Assembly: GCA_947589305.1 (NCBI GenBank)
Contig: CANQAP010000008.1
Coordinates: 1-64,000 of the forward strand
Reading direction: 5' to 3'
Length of the DNA: 64,000 bases
DNA from: an uncultured Lachnospiraceae bacterium
Lineage (GTDB): Bacteria > Bacillota > Clostridia > Lachnospirales > Lachnospiraceae
In this document: positions 10,991 to 20,956 of the stretch, in pieces
Position numbering within the stretch: position 1 is the first letter of the stretch
Layout of the letters: every line of letters starts with the position of its first letter
Made by a program: the position numbers and the translations under genes
Notes under the pieces: generated by a model
What the model was told of the DNA's origin: nothing
The model's database searches: none
The model's input: the letters and a program-made list of their open reading frames with translations, nothing else

Positions 10991-13006
10991 ATGGCAGCAA
11001 AACGAGGTAATTTAACGATTAACAGTGAAAATATTTTCCCGATTATTAAAAAGTGGTTGTATTCCGATCACGATATTTTTTTTCGGGAACTGATATCCAA
11101 TGGTTGCGATGCGATTACGAAGTTGAAAAAATTATCCATGGTGGGAGAATTCGAGGAACCGGAAGATAACCAATATCGGATCGATGTGGTCGTAAGTTCG
11201 GAGAATAAGACGATTCAGTTCATAGATAACGGCTTGGGCATGACGGAAGACGAAGTGAATGAATATATCTGTCAGATCGCATTTTCAGGTGCGGCAGACT
11301 TTTTGGAAAAGTATAAGGACAAGGCAAATGACGACCAGATCATTGGTCATTTCGGGTTAGGATTCTATTCGGCATTTATGGTTGCCGATAAAGTCACGAT
11401 CGAAACCCTTTCATATCAGGAAGGAGCGGAACCGGTATACTGGGAATGCGATAACGGAACGGAGTATACCATAGCAAAAGGCGATCGTACCGAGCGTGGT
11501 ACGGTGATTACATTGTATCTGAATGAAGACAGTTATGAATTTGCGAATGAATATCGTGCAAAAGAAGTGATCCAGAAATACTGTTCCTTCATGCCGATCG
11601 AGATATATTTTACAAATGCAGACAAACCGGAAGAGCCGGAAGAAGAACCGGAAGAGGAGCAGGAAGTACTCGATGAAAACGGAGAAGTGATCGATGAAGA
11701 AATAGAAGAGACCGACGAGGAGACGGATACAGATACCGATGCGGAGCATGCCGATGAAAAGGCGGAATCGACGGAACCGGCAAAGAAAAAGGAAGTGAAG
11801 AAACCGCAACCGCTGAATGATACGACCCCGTTATGGATGAAGCATCCGAATGATTGTACGGAAGAAGAATATAAGGAATTTTATCGGAAAGTCTTTATGG
11901 ATTATCGGGAACCGCTGTTCTGGATCCATTTGAATATGGATTATCCGTTTAATCTAAAAGGTATTTTATATTTCCCGAAGATCAATCTGGAAGTCGAGAA
12001 TGCGGAAGGTACCATTAAACTGTACAACAATCAGGTATTTGTAGCGGATAATATCAAGGAAGTCATTCCGGAGTTTTTACTGTTGCTTAAAGGCGTGATC
12101 GACTGCCCGGACCTGCCGCTGAATGTATCCAGAAGTGCTTTGCAGAATGATGGATTTGTGAGAAAGATTTCGGATTATATCACCAAAAAAGTGGCGGACA
12201 AGCTTTCGGGTATGTGCAAGACTGAAAAAGAAGAGTATGAGAAGTATTGGGAGGATATCAGTCCGTTTATCAAATACGGCTGCCTGAGAGACGATAAATT
12301 CAATGAAAAGATGACGGATTATATCATCTTCAAGAATTTGGATGATAAGTATATCACGTTACCGGAATATTTGGAGGCAGGAAAGGAAACACACGAAAAC
12401 CAAGTTTTCTATGTCACAAACCGCCAAGAGCAGTCCCAATATATCAATATGTTTAAGGAAGAAGGCATGGATGCGATCCTGTTGACCAGCAACATTGATA
12501 CGCCGTTCATTACACATTTGGAGCAGAAAAATCAAGATGTGCATTTTCTGCGGATCGATTCGGAAATCTCAGAGAATTTTGTAGAAGAGACGGAAGAAGA
12601 TGAGGAGACGCAAAAGGCAAACACAGAGACGCTGACAGGTCTGTTCCGGAAAGTATTGAACAACGACAAATTGGAAGTCAAAGTACAGAAATTAAAGAAT
12701 GCGAACGTATCGGCTATGATCACGGAGTCCGAGGACAGCCGGAGAATGCAGGATATGATGAAGATGTATAGCATGGGAGGATTTGATCCGACGATGTTTG
12801 GCGGCGCAAGCGGTATCACGCTGATCCTGAATTCCAACCATACGTTGGTGCGGTATCTGTTGGAACATGAAGACGGTGAGCATACGAATACGATCTGCGA
12901 GCAGTTATATGATCTGGCAATGTTGGCGCATAAACCGCTGGAGCCGGAAGCAATGACGAAATTCATTGCCCGCAGCAATGAAATCTTAAGTATATTGGCG
13001 AAATAA
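10991..13006 (+). CDS. htpG: Molecular chaperone HtpG (Hsp90 family) with acidic linker insertion
   Basis: 671 aa; FFRELISNGCDAI, DNGLGMT, GHFGLGFYSAFMVAD, DLPLNVSRSALQND. Confidence 0.96.
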   Translation: MAAKRGNLTINSENIFPIIKKWLYSDHDIFFRELISNGCDAITKLKKLSMVGEFEEPEDNQYRIDVVVSSENKTIQFIDNGLGMTEDEVNEYICQIAFSGAADFLEKYKDKANDDQIIGHFGLGFYSAFMVADKVTIETLSYQEGAEPVYWECDNGTEYTIAKGDRTERGTVITLYLNEDSYEFANEYRAKEVIQKYCSFMPIEIYFTNADKPEEPEEEPEEEQEVLDENGEVIDEEIEETDEETDTDTDAEHADEKAESTEPAKKKEVKKPQPLNDTTPLWMKHPNDCTEEEYKEFYRKVFMDYREPLFWIHLNMDYPFNLKGILYFPKINLEVENAEGTIKLYNNQVFVADNIKEVIPEFLLLLKGVIDCPDLPLNVSRSALQNDGFVRKISDYITKKVADKLSGMCKTEKEEYEKYWEDISPFIKYGCLRDDKFNEKMTDYIIFKNLDDKYITLPEYLEAGKETHENQVFYVTNRQEQSQYINMFKEEGMDAILLTSNIDTPFITHLEQKNQDVHFLRIDSEISENFVEETEEDEETQKANTETLTGLFRKVLNNDKLEVKVQKLKNANVSAMITESEDSRRMQDMMKMYSMGGFDPTMFGGASGITLILNSNHTLVRYLLEHEDGEHTNTICEQLYDLAMLAHKPLEPEAMTKFIARSNEILSILAK

Positions 13007-13022
13007 TCATATGGCATAGAAC

Positions 13023-13078
13023 AAAAAAGAGAAGGAGCAGATGCGCGGAGGACGTTTCCCGCACATCCGCTCTTTTTT
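13023..13078 (+). terminator. Rho-independent terminator after htpG
   Basis: aaaaaagag...gagcagatgcgcgg / ccgcacatccgctctttttt stem with flanking A/T runs. Confidence 0.75.
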
Positions 13079-13130
13079 ATGCGTGTATATAGATGAATCG
13101 CAGCAAAAACCGCGGAGCGGGATCAATGGA

Positions 13131-13625
13131 TTAAGTGTCAAGGGTAATGCCCTGTTGCTGAAAGAAGCGGTTCAGTATATCGTCCCACATATACTCTACA
13201 GTCTTATCCAACGTAAAGACAGATAATGCCGTACCGGACGAAAGGTAGAGCCGATCCTGCTCGTAGCGGATGTTCAGATACAGACCGGATATCTGTTCCG
13301 GCGGAATGGATATCTGATACTGTTGGAGGTATTGTGCCGTGTGCGCCGCATCCTCCGATAAGACGATCTTCATTGCCAGCGGTGTACGGGTACCTTTCAC
13401 CATTTGATAGACCAAAGATTGGTATTCCTTCCAGCAATGGTACATGTGACCGGACGTCCGATGGACATCTTCTGCCTCATAGAATGCTTGGTTAATATGA
13501 CCGTCGATCATATAAGTGGAACCGGTCATGATCGTTGCTTCGCAGAGCAGAAAATGGTCAAAATCAGTGCCGTTTAGCAGATGATTCATAAATATTCGGA
13601 TATCCGGTGTAGTGGCAGCTATCAT
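13131..13625 (-). CDS. Conserved hypothetical protein (possibly DUF5721 family)
   Basis: Likely start ATG at 13625 after aggag; MIAATTPDIRIFMNHLLNGTDFDHFLLCEATI; family name from memory. Confidence 0.6.
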   Translation of the reverse strand: MIAATTPDIRIFMNHLLNGTDFDHFLLCEATIMTGSTYMIDGHINQAFYEAEDVHRTSGHMYHCWKEYQSLVYQMVKGTRTPLAMKIVLSEDAAHTAQYLQQYQISIPPEQISGLYLNIRYEQDRLYLSSGTALSVFTLDKTVEYMWDDILNRFFQQQGITLDT

Positions 13626-13753
13626 GTGGGTACTCCTGCATGCAAAAAAATATTTGGAAAAATATAAATCATTATAGCATATTATCAAAAAAGATTCTAT
13701 AATAGAATGGGTGTTGTCACACCGTATATCGGATGATACGAGGAGGAATCACA

Positions 13754-14677
13754 TTGAGTAAAATAGATGAAATACAGGCAGAGATCAATCAGGTGGTAAA
13801 AGGTAAGCAGGAAGTAGTCCGAAAGGTGATTGCAACCATGCTGGCGGAGGGACATATTTTGCTGGAGGATATTCCCGGGGTCGGAAAAACGACCTTGGCT
13901 ATGACCTTAGCGAAGGCGATGTCGATGGATTATAAGCGGACGCAGTTTACTCCGGATATCTTACCAAGCGATATTTTGGGATTTTCTATGTACAACAGTC
14001 AGACGAAAGAGTTTGAATATAAGGCAGGTTCTATTTTCTGCAACCTGTTTTTGGCGGATGAGATCAACCGGACCTCACCAAAGACACAGTCGGCATTGTT
14101 GGAAGTGATGGAAGAAGGAAGTGTAACGGTGGACGGTGTGACACGTCAGTTGCCGACTCCGTTTACCGTGATCGCCACGGAAAACCCGATCGGTTCTGCC
14201 GGTACACAGATGCTTCCAGAATCACAGTTGGATCGTTTCATGGTATGTCTGTCGATGGGCTATCCGGAACACAGCGATGCCGTTGAGATTCTGAAAGGTA
14301 ACGCTTCCAAACCGCTTTCCCATGTAAAACCGGTCATCACCAGAGACGAATTTGCAGAATTACAGCAACAGGTAAACGATTTATTTGTGCATGAAACGAT
14401 GTACGGATATATCACTACATTGGTTGAGAAAACGAGAGAAAGTGAGTTTGTCATGCTGGGAGCCAGTCCGCGCGGCAGTATCGCATTGCTGCGTATGGCA
14501 AAGGCAATGGCATTTATGCGGGGCAGTGACTTTGTATCGCCGGAAGATGTGGAATCGGTATTTAAGGATACGTTAGGGCATCGTGTGAAGCTCAGTACAA
14601 AGGCAAAGGCAGCAGGATTGGATGTCGCCGCTGTACTAAAGAAGATTTTTGACAGTGTGGAAGCACCGAGGACATGA
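13754..14677 (+). CDS. MoxR family AAA ATPase
   Basis: TTG start after aggaggaatcaca; GHILLEDIPGVGKTTLAMTLA, LFLADEINRTSPKTQSALLEVMEEG. Confidence 0.93.
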   Translation: MSKIDEIQAEINQVVKGKQEVVRKVIATMLAEGHILLEDIPGVGKTTLAMTLAKAMSMDYKRTQFTPDILPSDILGFSMYNSQTKEFEYKAGSIFCNLFLADEINRTSPKTQSALLEVMEEGSVTVDGVTRQLPTPFTVIATENPIGSAGTQMLPESQLDRFMVCLSMGYPEHSDAVEILKGNASKPLSHVKPVITRDEFAELQQQVNDLFVHETMYGYITTLVEKTRESEFVMLGASPRGSIALLRMAKAMAFMRGSDFVSPEDVESVFKDTLGHRVKLSTKAKAAGLDVAAVLKKIFDSVEAPRT

Positions 14678-14680
14678 TCA

Positions 14681-15751
14681 ATGGGGAAACGCATATTTCG
14701 TATAATTGGATATTTGATATTGATGGGAATCAATATATGGCTGCTTTGGTTTTTTCATAATTTTCTAAATCTTGCCATCTTGACGGTTATGGTATTTCTG
14801 CCGGTATTCAGTAATCTTTTGACAAAATGGGTCATCCGCCGTTTAGAGACAGACTGGGAAGGACCGTATGAAAGCATGAGCAAAGGGGAAACGTTTTATA
14901 TGCAGTTAAAGATACGGAACCGGACATGGCTGGGTATTATGAATTGTAAATTATTGATATCCGTTTCCAATCTGTTTTACGGCACAGTCAGAGAGCATGA
15001 GATACGGGTGCCGATACGTGCAAAAAAGGGACAGACCATTACCTATCCGGTCACCGTATCCAAATGCGGCATGATAGAATTTACGGTACATACACTTCTT
15101 GTAGAAGATTTCTTGGGATTTGTGGCGTTTCGAACGAAGCCGGACAGCCGTTATGTCATCTCGGTCTTACCGAATACGAAGTCGGATCTTTCTTTGGAAT
15201 TGAACGCCTACATGCAGGGGATGACAGAGGTAGAAGAAAGCACAAAAAAGGGAACCGATTTTTCGGAAGTTCAGGATATCAGGGAATATCAGCCCGGTGA
15301 TAAGATGCAAAATATCCACTGGAAACTTTCCGTGAAAAAGGATTTATTAATGGTAAAAGAACGTGTCAGTATGTCATCCAGACAACTGTTTTTACTGATG
15401 GAACTCCATGACAACGAAAACGGGCTGATGGAGGAAATCTTGGATTGCGGATATGGCATTGTCCGTTTTATGCTGCAACACCAGTTCCCGGTCTCATTGA
15501 TTTGGTGGAGTGAGAAAAATCAGGAATTAATGACATATAAGGTAGATTATGAAGAGCAGTTAGAAGAAGGATTCCGCATGATCTATTATGAATCGCTTTA
15601 TGCGGATCAAATGTTAGGAAAAGAGATGTTTCAGGCGGTACGGGGAAGCGAGACACAGTTTTTGTGGATTGGCAACCGTAATTTTGGGTCCGGGGAATCA
15701 TTATTGGATTATGGATTAAGTGCAGGTGTTTTCTATGGGGTTCTTTCGTAA
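14681..15751 (+). CDS. DUF58 domain-containing protein
   Basis: 356 aa; N-terminal TM, EYQPGDKMQNIHWKLSVKKDLLMVKE motif; MoxR-adjacent. Confidence 0.88.
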   Translation: MGKRIFRIIGYLILMGINIWLLWFFHNFLNLAILTVMVFLPVFSNLLTKWVIRRLETDWEGPYESMSKGETFYMQLKIRNRTWLGIMNCKLLISVSNLFYGTVREHEIRVPIRAKKGQTITYPVTVSKCGMIEFTVHTLLVEDFLGFVAFRTKPDSRYVISVLPNTKSDLSLELNAYMQGMTEVEESTKKGTDFSEVQDIREYQPGDKMQNIHWKLSVKKDLLMVKERVSMSSRQLFLLMELHDNENGLMEEILDCGYGIVRFMLQHQFPVSLIWWSEKNQELMTYKVDYEEQLEEGFRMIYYESLYADQMLGKEMFQAVRGSETQFLWIGNRNFGSGESLLDYGLSAGVFYGVLS

Positions 15752-18245
15752 GAAAAAAAAGAATGATGAGATCTGCTTATCAGACGGAATTGTCATGCAG
15801 CAGCCTTTAGAAATGGAAACAAGCAGTTGGTTGAAAAACTGTATGTTCAAGAGCTTGTTGGTATTCAGTGTCGTTTTCGGCGCGATCGGCTGCTTTTTAA
15901 GCAGTTTTGAACTGGAATACTATATGATTCCGACGGCATTGATCTTATTCTGTATGGCATTGTTATTTACCACCATATATTATCGCGGCTGGATCATGGA
16001 TGTGGTATATATCATCTTTTTGACCATTTTTATTTTTTTGGTGCGTGGGCTGCAGGTTTATATCAATAGCGGATATTATTTAGTGATCAACCGCATTTTT
16101 GAAACGGTTGAAAATTATTTTGATCTGCCCGGTATGCAGTACTATGAGATTCAGGCAGATAATGAAGTGCTGGCGGTGTCTGTGATCGTTGCATTTATCG
16201 GTACGGTTATGATGATCGTGGCAAATGTGATCATATCCCGCACGATGAATGTCTGGTTTTTGGTCGCTTTGACCGGATTCCTGTGGATCCTTCCGATGTA
16301 CTTCCGCTTGGAGGCAGATGCGTTTTATGTCATTCTAATGGTGACCGGTTATCTGGCAGTATGGTCCATACGTAGCAGCGGCTCATATGGCATGGATCGG
16401 AAACACCGGGATTATAAATGGAAAGATAAACGGGGAAAACGGCTGCAGATCTGGTATGTTCAGGATGCCGCGACAATGCTGGGGACGATGGGCGTGTTTC
16501 TGTTGTTTACTATTTTAATCTATGGATTGACTTCTGTAGTCAGCGACAAAGATACGTTTAATATCCGATATAATCAAAATCCGTATAAAGAGGAATCCGA
16601 GGAAGCCATACAGGAATTCTCAACAAGGGGATTTTCATTTTTTAACCGTTATGATGCGGTAGGCGGTATCAGCGAAGGGCAATTAGGCGGCGTTGCTTCG
16701 GTTTCACCGGATTATCAGACCGATTTGATCGTGACCTTTACCCCGTATTCCTATGAACCGGTTTATTTGAAAGCATATACCGGAATTGATTATATATCGT
16801 CAGAATCCAAGTGGATTACATTTGAAAGACAGGCAGACAATCCGTATTACAAGAAGATGTTGGAAGAAATGGAAGATCCTGCTGAAGATCAAGGGTATTC
16901 CTTTGGTTATCCGGTAGAAGCAGAGAATTTGGCACAGAATGTGTTTTCGTTAGAGGACGGCACGGATGATTATAAGCGGTTTATCGGTAACGGGATCATA
17001 CAGATTGAAAATGTAGGCGCAAATACTTCCTATGCCTATGTACCGTATTATGTGCCGGATGAGAATGTCCCGCATAGTGCGGATAATGAGCAGTTGGATT
17101 ATGGAGCGTTTGATATTGTAAATAAATTAACGGAAGTTTCATCGAAAAATAAACCGGTACAGTATGAATACTGGGCGTTGGAAGATAGAGAGTTCATGGA
17201 AAAGTACGGAGACAGTTTTCATACGGAAGCCTTAGACACACTGACGCAACAGGCAGAGAATAATTATCTGACGGTTCCGCCGGAATGTTATGATGCAGTT
17301 GCACAGGCAAGCGCGGAAGCAGGCATTGAGGAAGGGGATACGCAGGAGGAGATCGTTCAGAAGGTCAAGGATTATTTTACGAATGAATTTTTGTATACGA
17401 CCAGACCCGGACGGACGCCAAGAGATGTAGATTTTGTTACGCATTTTTTGGAACGAAAACGAGGATACTGCGCTCATTTTGCGACAGCCGCTACACTGAT
17501 TTATCGTTACAACGGGATCCCTGCCCGTTATATTGAGGGATACGTCATTACATATGAAGATATCATGAATGCCGACTTAAGAGATGATTTAGAGTACAGT
17601 GACTTTTTTGAAGAAGCGTCCGCCAATCAGTTTGGAAGAAGTGCGGTAGTAGAAGTGGAAGTAACGGATGCCAGAGCTCACGCGTGGGTAGAGGTATTTG
17701 ATCCGGACTTCGGGTGGCTGCAGGAGGAAGTGACGACAGCGGCTATCGATCCGGAAGAAGATCTGGAGACATTTTGGGATGTCTTCGGAGATGGTAACAA
17801 TGCTCAGGACGAAATGAGTGATAACGTGTTTGATCTGGAAACCTTGGACTGGAATCTGGATGATATACGGGGAGTATGGATTGCGTTGATCGTGCTTTTG
17901 CTTTTGATTGGCTTGGTATATGGTGTCGGAACCGGTTATCGTTATTGGAAAGAGTATCGATCATGGCATACAACGGATGAAAATGAGAATCTGCTTGCAT
18001 ATTATCATTTATTGAGTGAAAGACTGAGAAAGAAAGATACCGCTTATGCAGAGTGTCCGACCTACCGCAGGCAGTTGTCCTATATGGAAAAACACTGTAA
18101 GGAATGGAATTGGGATACCGCGCATATGGCGGAATTATTGGAACGGGCTTGCTATAGCAAAGACGGATTATCGCCATTTGAGTGCAAGTGCATTCTGCTT
18201 CAACTGATGGATATTGAAAAGAAGGTGAAACAGTGGAAACATTAA
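15735..18245 (+). CDS. Multi-TM transglutaminase-like domain protein
   Basis: TM-rich N-terminus; RKRGYCAHFATAATLIYRYNGIPARYIEGYV and DARAHAWVEVFDPDFGWLQEEVT transglutaminase-like motifs; C-terminal TM. Confidence 0.9.
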   Translation: MGFFRKKKKNDEICLSDGIVMQQPLEMETSSWLKNCMFKSLLVFSVVFGAIGCFLSSFELEYYMIPTALILFCMALLFTTIYYRGWIMDVVYIIFLTIFIFLVRGLQVYINSGYYLVINRIFETVENYFDLPGMQYYEIQADNEVLAVSVIVAFIGTVMMIVANVIISRTMNVWFLVALTGFLWILPMYFRLEADAFYVILMVTGYLAVWSIRSSGSYGMDRKHRDYKWKDKRGKRLQIWYVQDAATMLGTMGVFLLFTILIYGLTSVVSDKDTFNIRYNQNPYKEESEEAIQEFSTRGFSFFNRYDAVGGISEGQLGGVASVSPDYQTDLIVTFTPYSYEPVYLKAYTGIDYISSESKWITFERQADNPYYKKMLEEMEDPAEDQGYSFGYPVEAENLAQNVFSLEDGTDDYKRFIGNGIIQIENVGANTSYAYVPYYVPDENVPHSADNEQLDYGAFDIVNKLTEVSSKNKPVQYEYWALEDREFMEKYGDSFHTEALDTLTQQAENNYLTVPPECYDAVAQASAEAGIEEGDTQEEIVQKVKDYFTNEFLYTTRPGRTPRDVDFVTHFLERKRGYCAHFATAATLIYRYNGIPARYIEGYVITYEDIMNADLRDDLEYSDFFEEASANQFGRSAVVEVEVTDARAHAWVEVFDPDFGWLQEEVTTAAIDPEEDLETFWDVFGDGNNAQDEMSDNVFDLETLDWNLDDIRGVWIALIVLLLLIGLVYGVGTGYRYWKEYRSWHTTDENENLLAYYHLLSERLRKKDTAYAECPTYRRQLSYMEKHCKEWNWDTAHMAELLERACYSKDGLSPFECKCILLQLMDIEKKVKQWKH

Positions 18246-19567
18246 TCAAAACGCTTCAGGAGAGCGTGACGGCATTTCATACCGTTCAATGCGTCAAACA
18301 GCAACTGCTTGATTGCGGATATCATGAACTGGAATACGGAGTGCCTTGGAATATCAGACAGGGCGAGGGGTATCTGATCGCCCCATACCCGTCTATGATC
18401 GTTGCGGTGAATGTCGGAACATTGCATGAACAGTCTCCGCTTCGGCTGGCAGTCGCGCACACGGACTTTCCCTGCCTGAAGATCAAGCCGCATCCGGAAT
18501 GCGCCGGAAAATATTATGTACGGATGAACGTGGAACCATACGGCGGATTGTTAAAGCCGACATGGTTTGACCGACCGTTGGGAATCGCAGGAAAAGTGGT
18601 GTTGAAAAGTGACGATGCTTTTCATCCGCAGATTCGTTATGTGCGGTCGAAAGACGCAGTCTGCATCATTCCTTCGTTGGCGCCGCATTTGACGAAAGGG
18701 AGTGAACAAAAGGAACCGGATATCCAACAGGAGATGATCCCGATCGTAGGATTGGATGATGTCGTAAAGCATGCGGAAGAGAAAAAAGAAAAGGATGTCG
18801 TACAGAAGGATTTTCTCGCCGCTTATTTAGAAGAACAGTGGAGCATTCCGCAGGACGATCTCTTGGCATACGATCTGTATGTATATAATACGGACCCGCT
18901 GGAGGCAGTAGGACTGCATGGGGAATTGATCAGCTCCCCACGCTTGGATAATTTAGCTTCGGTTGCCGCCCTGACGGAAGCCATGCAGGCATTGATCCAT
19001 ATTCCACACGGAAATCTTGCGGTTGCCGCAATGTTTGACAATGAAGAGATCGGAAGCCGTTCAAAACAGGGAGCCGATTCCGTCTTATTGCTACAGTTAT
19101 TGGATAAATTGGGCGCAGCTCTTGGAATCTCATCTGCAGATTGGAAGGACCGTATGACGCATGGATTTTTGCTTTCCATGGACGGTGCGCACGGTTATCA
19201 TCCGAATTATCCGGATAAATCGGATCCTACCAATCCGGTTTATTTAGGACAGGGACCGGTGATCAAGACCAGCGCTGCGCAGCGTTATCTTTCGGACAGT
19301 GAAACAACCGCCATTATCATGGAACTTTGCCGCCATGCCGGCATACATGCTCAGATACAGGTGAACCGTTCCGGAATGGCAGGCGGTCAGACTCTGGGAC
19401 CGATTCTGTCTTCGGTTTTGCCGATACCGGGTGCTGACGTAGGTATCCCGATGCTTGCCATGCACTCCGCAAGAGAATTGGCAGCGTGGAAGGACTATGC
19501 GCAGCTACGGGAATTAGCCGGTGTTTTTTTCCGATATGATGAACGATCAAACGATGACATCCGGTAA
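18233..19567 (+). CDS. M18 family aminopeptidase
   Basis: 444 aa; AHTDFPCLKIKP, FDNEEIGSRSKQGADS, SMDGAHGYHPNYPDKSDP, GMAGGQTLGPI. Confidence 0.93.
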   Translation: METLIKTLQESVTAFHTVQCVKQQLLDCGYHELEYGVPWNIRQGEGYLIAPYPSMIVAVNVGTLHEQSPLRLAVAHTDFPCLKIKPHPECAGKYYVRMNVEPYGGLLKPTWFDRPLGIAGKVVLKSDDAFHPQIRYVRSKDAVCIIPSLAPHLTKGSEQKEPDIQQEMIPIVGLDDVVKHAEEKKEKDVVQKDFLAAYLEEQWSIPQDDLLAYDLYVYNTDPLEAVGLHGELISSPRLDNLASVAALTEAMQALIHIPHGNLAVAAMFDNEEIGSRSKQGADSVLLLQLLDKLGAALGISSADWKDRMTHGFLLSMDGAHGYHPNYPDKSDPTNPVYLGQGPVIKTSAAQRYLSDSETTAIIMELCRHAGIHAQIQVNRSGMAGGQTLGPILSSVLPIPGADVGIPMLAMHSARELAAWKDYAQLRELAGVFFRYDERSNDDIR

Positions 19568-19747
19568 CGGGAACGGATCGCGGCTGGATATCCCGCTGAA
19601 AATTTATTTTTTTATTTTAATACAGGAAAAAATGTGATATTGACAAAGTTCAGACACTGCCCATACAATAAAGATGATATTTATATTACAGATGTGGGCG
19701 AACAAACATACGGACTGTGTTTGTGTGTAGGAAGGAGAACAAAAAAG

Positions 19748-20872
19748 ATGAAAAAAATGTATAGGATTATGATCGCGCTTTTTACGGTCATGTTGGTAGG
19801 GGTTCTGCAACCAATACACGCGGAAGCGGCAACATGGCAGAAAGATACGAACGGCTGGTGGTGGCAGCGGGATAACGGCAGTTATCCTTCAGGCAGTTGG
19901 GAGAAGATTAACGGAACTTGGTATTACTTTGATGCAAGCGGCTATATGACGACAGGCTGGCAAAAGGTAGGCGGTACATGGTACTACATGGATGCGAGCG
20001 GAGCAATGCTGACAGGCTGGAAAAAGATAGGCGGTACATGGTACTACATGGATGCGAGCGGAGCAATGCTGACGGGTTGGCAAAAAATAAGCGGTACATG
20101 GTACTACATGGATGCGGACGGAGCGATGCTGACGGGTTGGCAGTGGATTGGCAGCAAGTGCTATTATCTGGACGCGTCAGGGGCTATGGCGGCAGATACA
20201 TGGATTGACGGATATTATGTGGATGCTTCCGGTGTATGGATAGAAACCGCAGAGATGTCGGCACAATGGATGTCTTCCGGCGGACGCTGGTGGTATCGCC
20301 ATGCAGACGGCAGTTATACGACAAATGACTGGGAATGCGTAAACGGGCAATGGTACTATTTTGATTCGGAAGGATGGATGGCGGCAAACCAGTGGATCGG
20401 TGACTGCTATGCGGATGCAAACGGAAATATCACTCCTCAACCACAGACATATACAGTAGATTTAGGTAACGGTAATACGACAACGGTTGTCGGCATATAT
20501 GATCAGGAATATAGTCAGCAAGTCGTAGCGTTAGTCAATCAATACCGTGCGGCTAACGGGTTAAATACGCTGACCGCCGCGGATTTTAATGCGGATATCC
20601 GTGGATATGAAATTGCCTATTCGTTTGGACATACCAGACCGAACGGCAGCAGTTGCTTTACGGTTATGCCAAGCATAGGCGGAGCGGGAGAGAATATTGC
20701 GGCAGGTTATGGAACACCGGATGCGGTTATGACCGGTTGGAAGAATTCGCCGGGGCATAACGAAAATTTACTGAATGCGTCATGGACGAAAATCGACGTG
20801 GCATGTTTCCGCGTTTTGAAGAATGATAATGAAAACTACGGCATTTACTGGGTACAGTTGTTCGGTCAATAA
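19748..20872 (+). CDS. Secreted cell-wall-binding-repeat protein with C-terminal CAP/SCP domain
   Basis: Signal peptide MKKMYRIMIALFTVMLVGVLQPIHAEA; repeated GTWYYMDASGAMLTGWxKI; C-terminal VVALVNQYRAANGL...GENIAAGYGTPDAVMTGWKNSPGHNENLL. Confidence 0.92.
   Translation: MKKMYRIMIALFTVMLVGVLQPIHAEAATWQKDTNGWWWQRDNGSYPSGSWEKINGTWYYFDASGYMTTGWQKVGGTWYYMDASGAMLTGWKKIGGTWYYMDASGAMLTGWQKISGTWYYMDADGAMLTGWQWIGSKCYYLDASGAMAADTWIDGYYVDASGVWIETAEMSAQWMSSGGRWWYRHADGSYTTNDWECVNGQWYYFDSEGWMAANQWIGDCYADANGNITPQPQTYTVDLGNGNTTTVVGIYDQEYSQQVVALVNQYRAANGLNTLTAADFNADIRGYEIAYSFGHTRPNGSSCFTVMPSIGGAGENIAAGYGTPDAVMTGWKNSPGHNENLLNASWTKIDVACFRVLKNDNENYGIYWVQLFGQ
19970..20149 (+). repeat. Near-identical 60-bp in-frame tandem repeats (3 copies plus degenerate flanks)
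   Basis: ggcggtacatggtactacatggatgcgagcggagcaatgctgacaggctggaaaaagata and two following units differing at few positions. Confidence 0.9.
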
Positions 20873-20916
20873 TCATGGTTCTTCACCGAAAGGTCAGGAC
20901 GCTTAAAAGATATGGG

Positions 20917-20953
20917 AAAACGGACGCAAATCGAATCGGTTTGCGTCCGTTTT
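20917..20953 (+). terminator. Terminator hairpin between convergent genes
   Basis: aaaacggacgcaaa / tttgcgtccgtttt perfect stem. Confidence 0.85.
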
Positions 20954-20956
20954 GCA

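Noticed and set aside
19889-20099. Two minus-strand ORFs with repeated peptides
   Set aside because: Reverse reading of the 60-bp cell-wall-binding repeats.
19970-20149. Possible CRISPR-like repeat array
   Set aside because: Units are contiguous, in frame and encode a known cell-wall-binding repeat; no spacers or cas genes.
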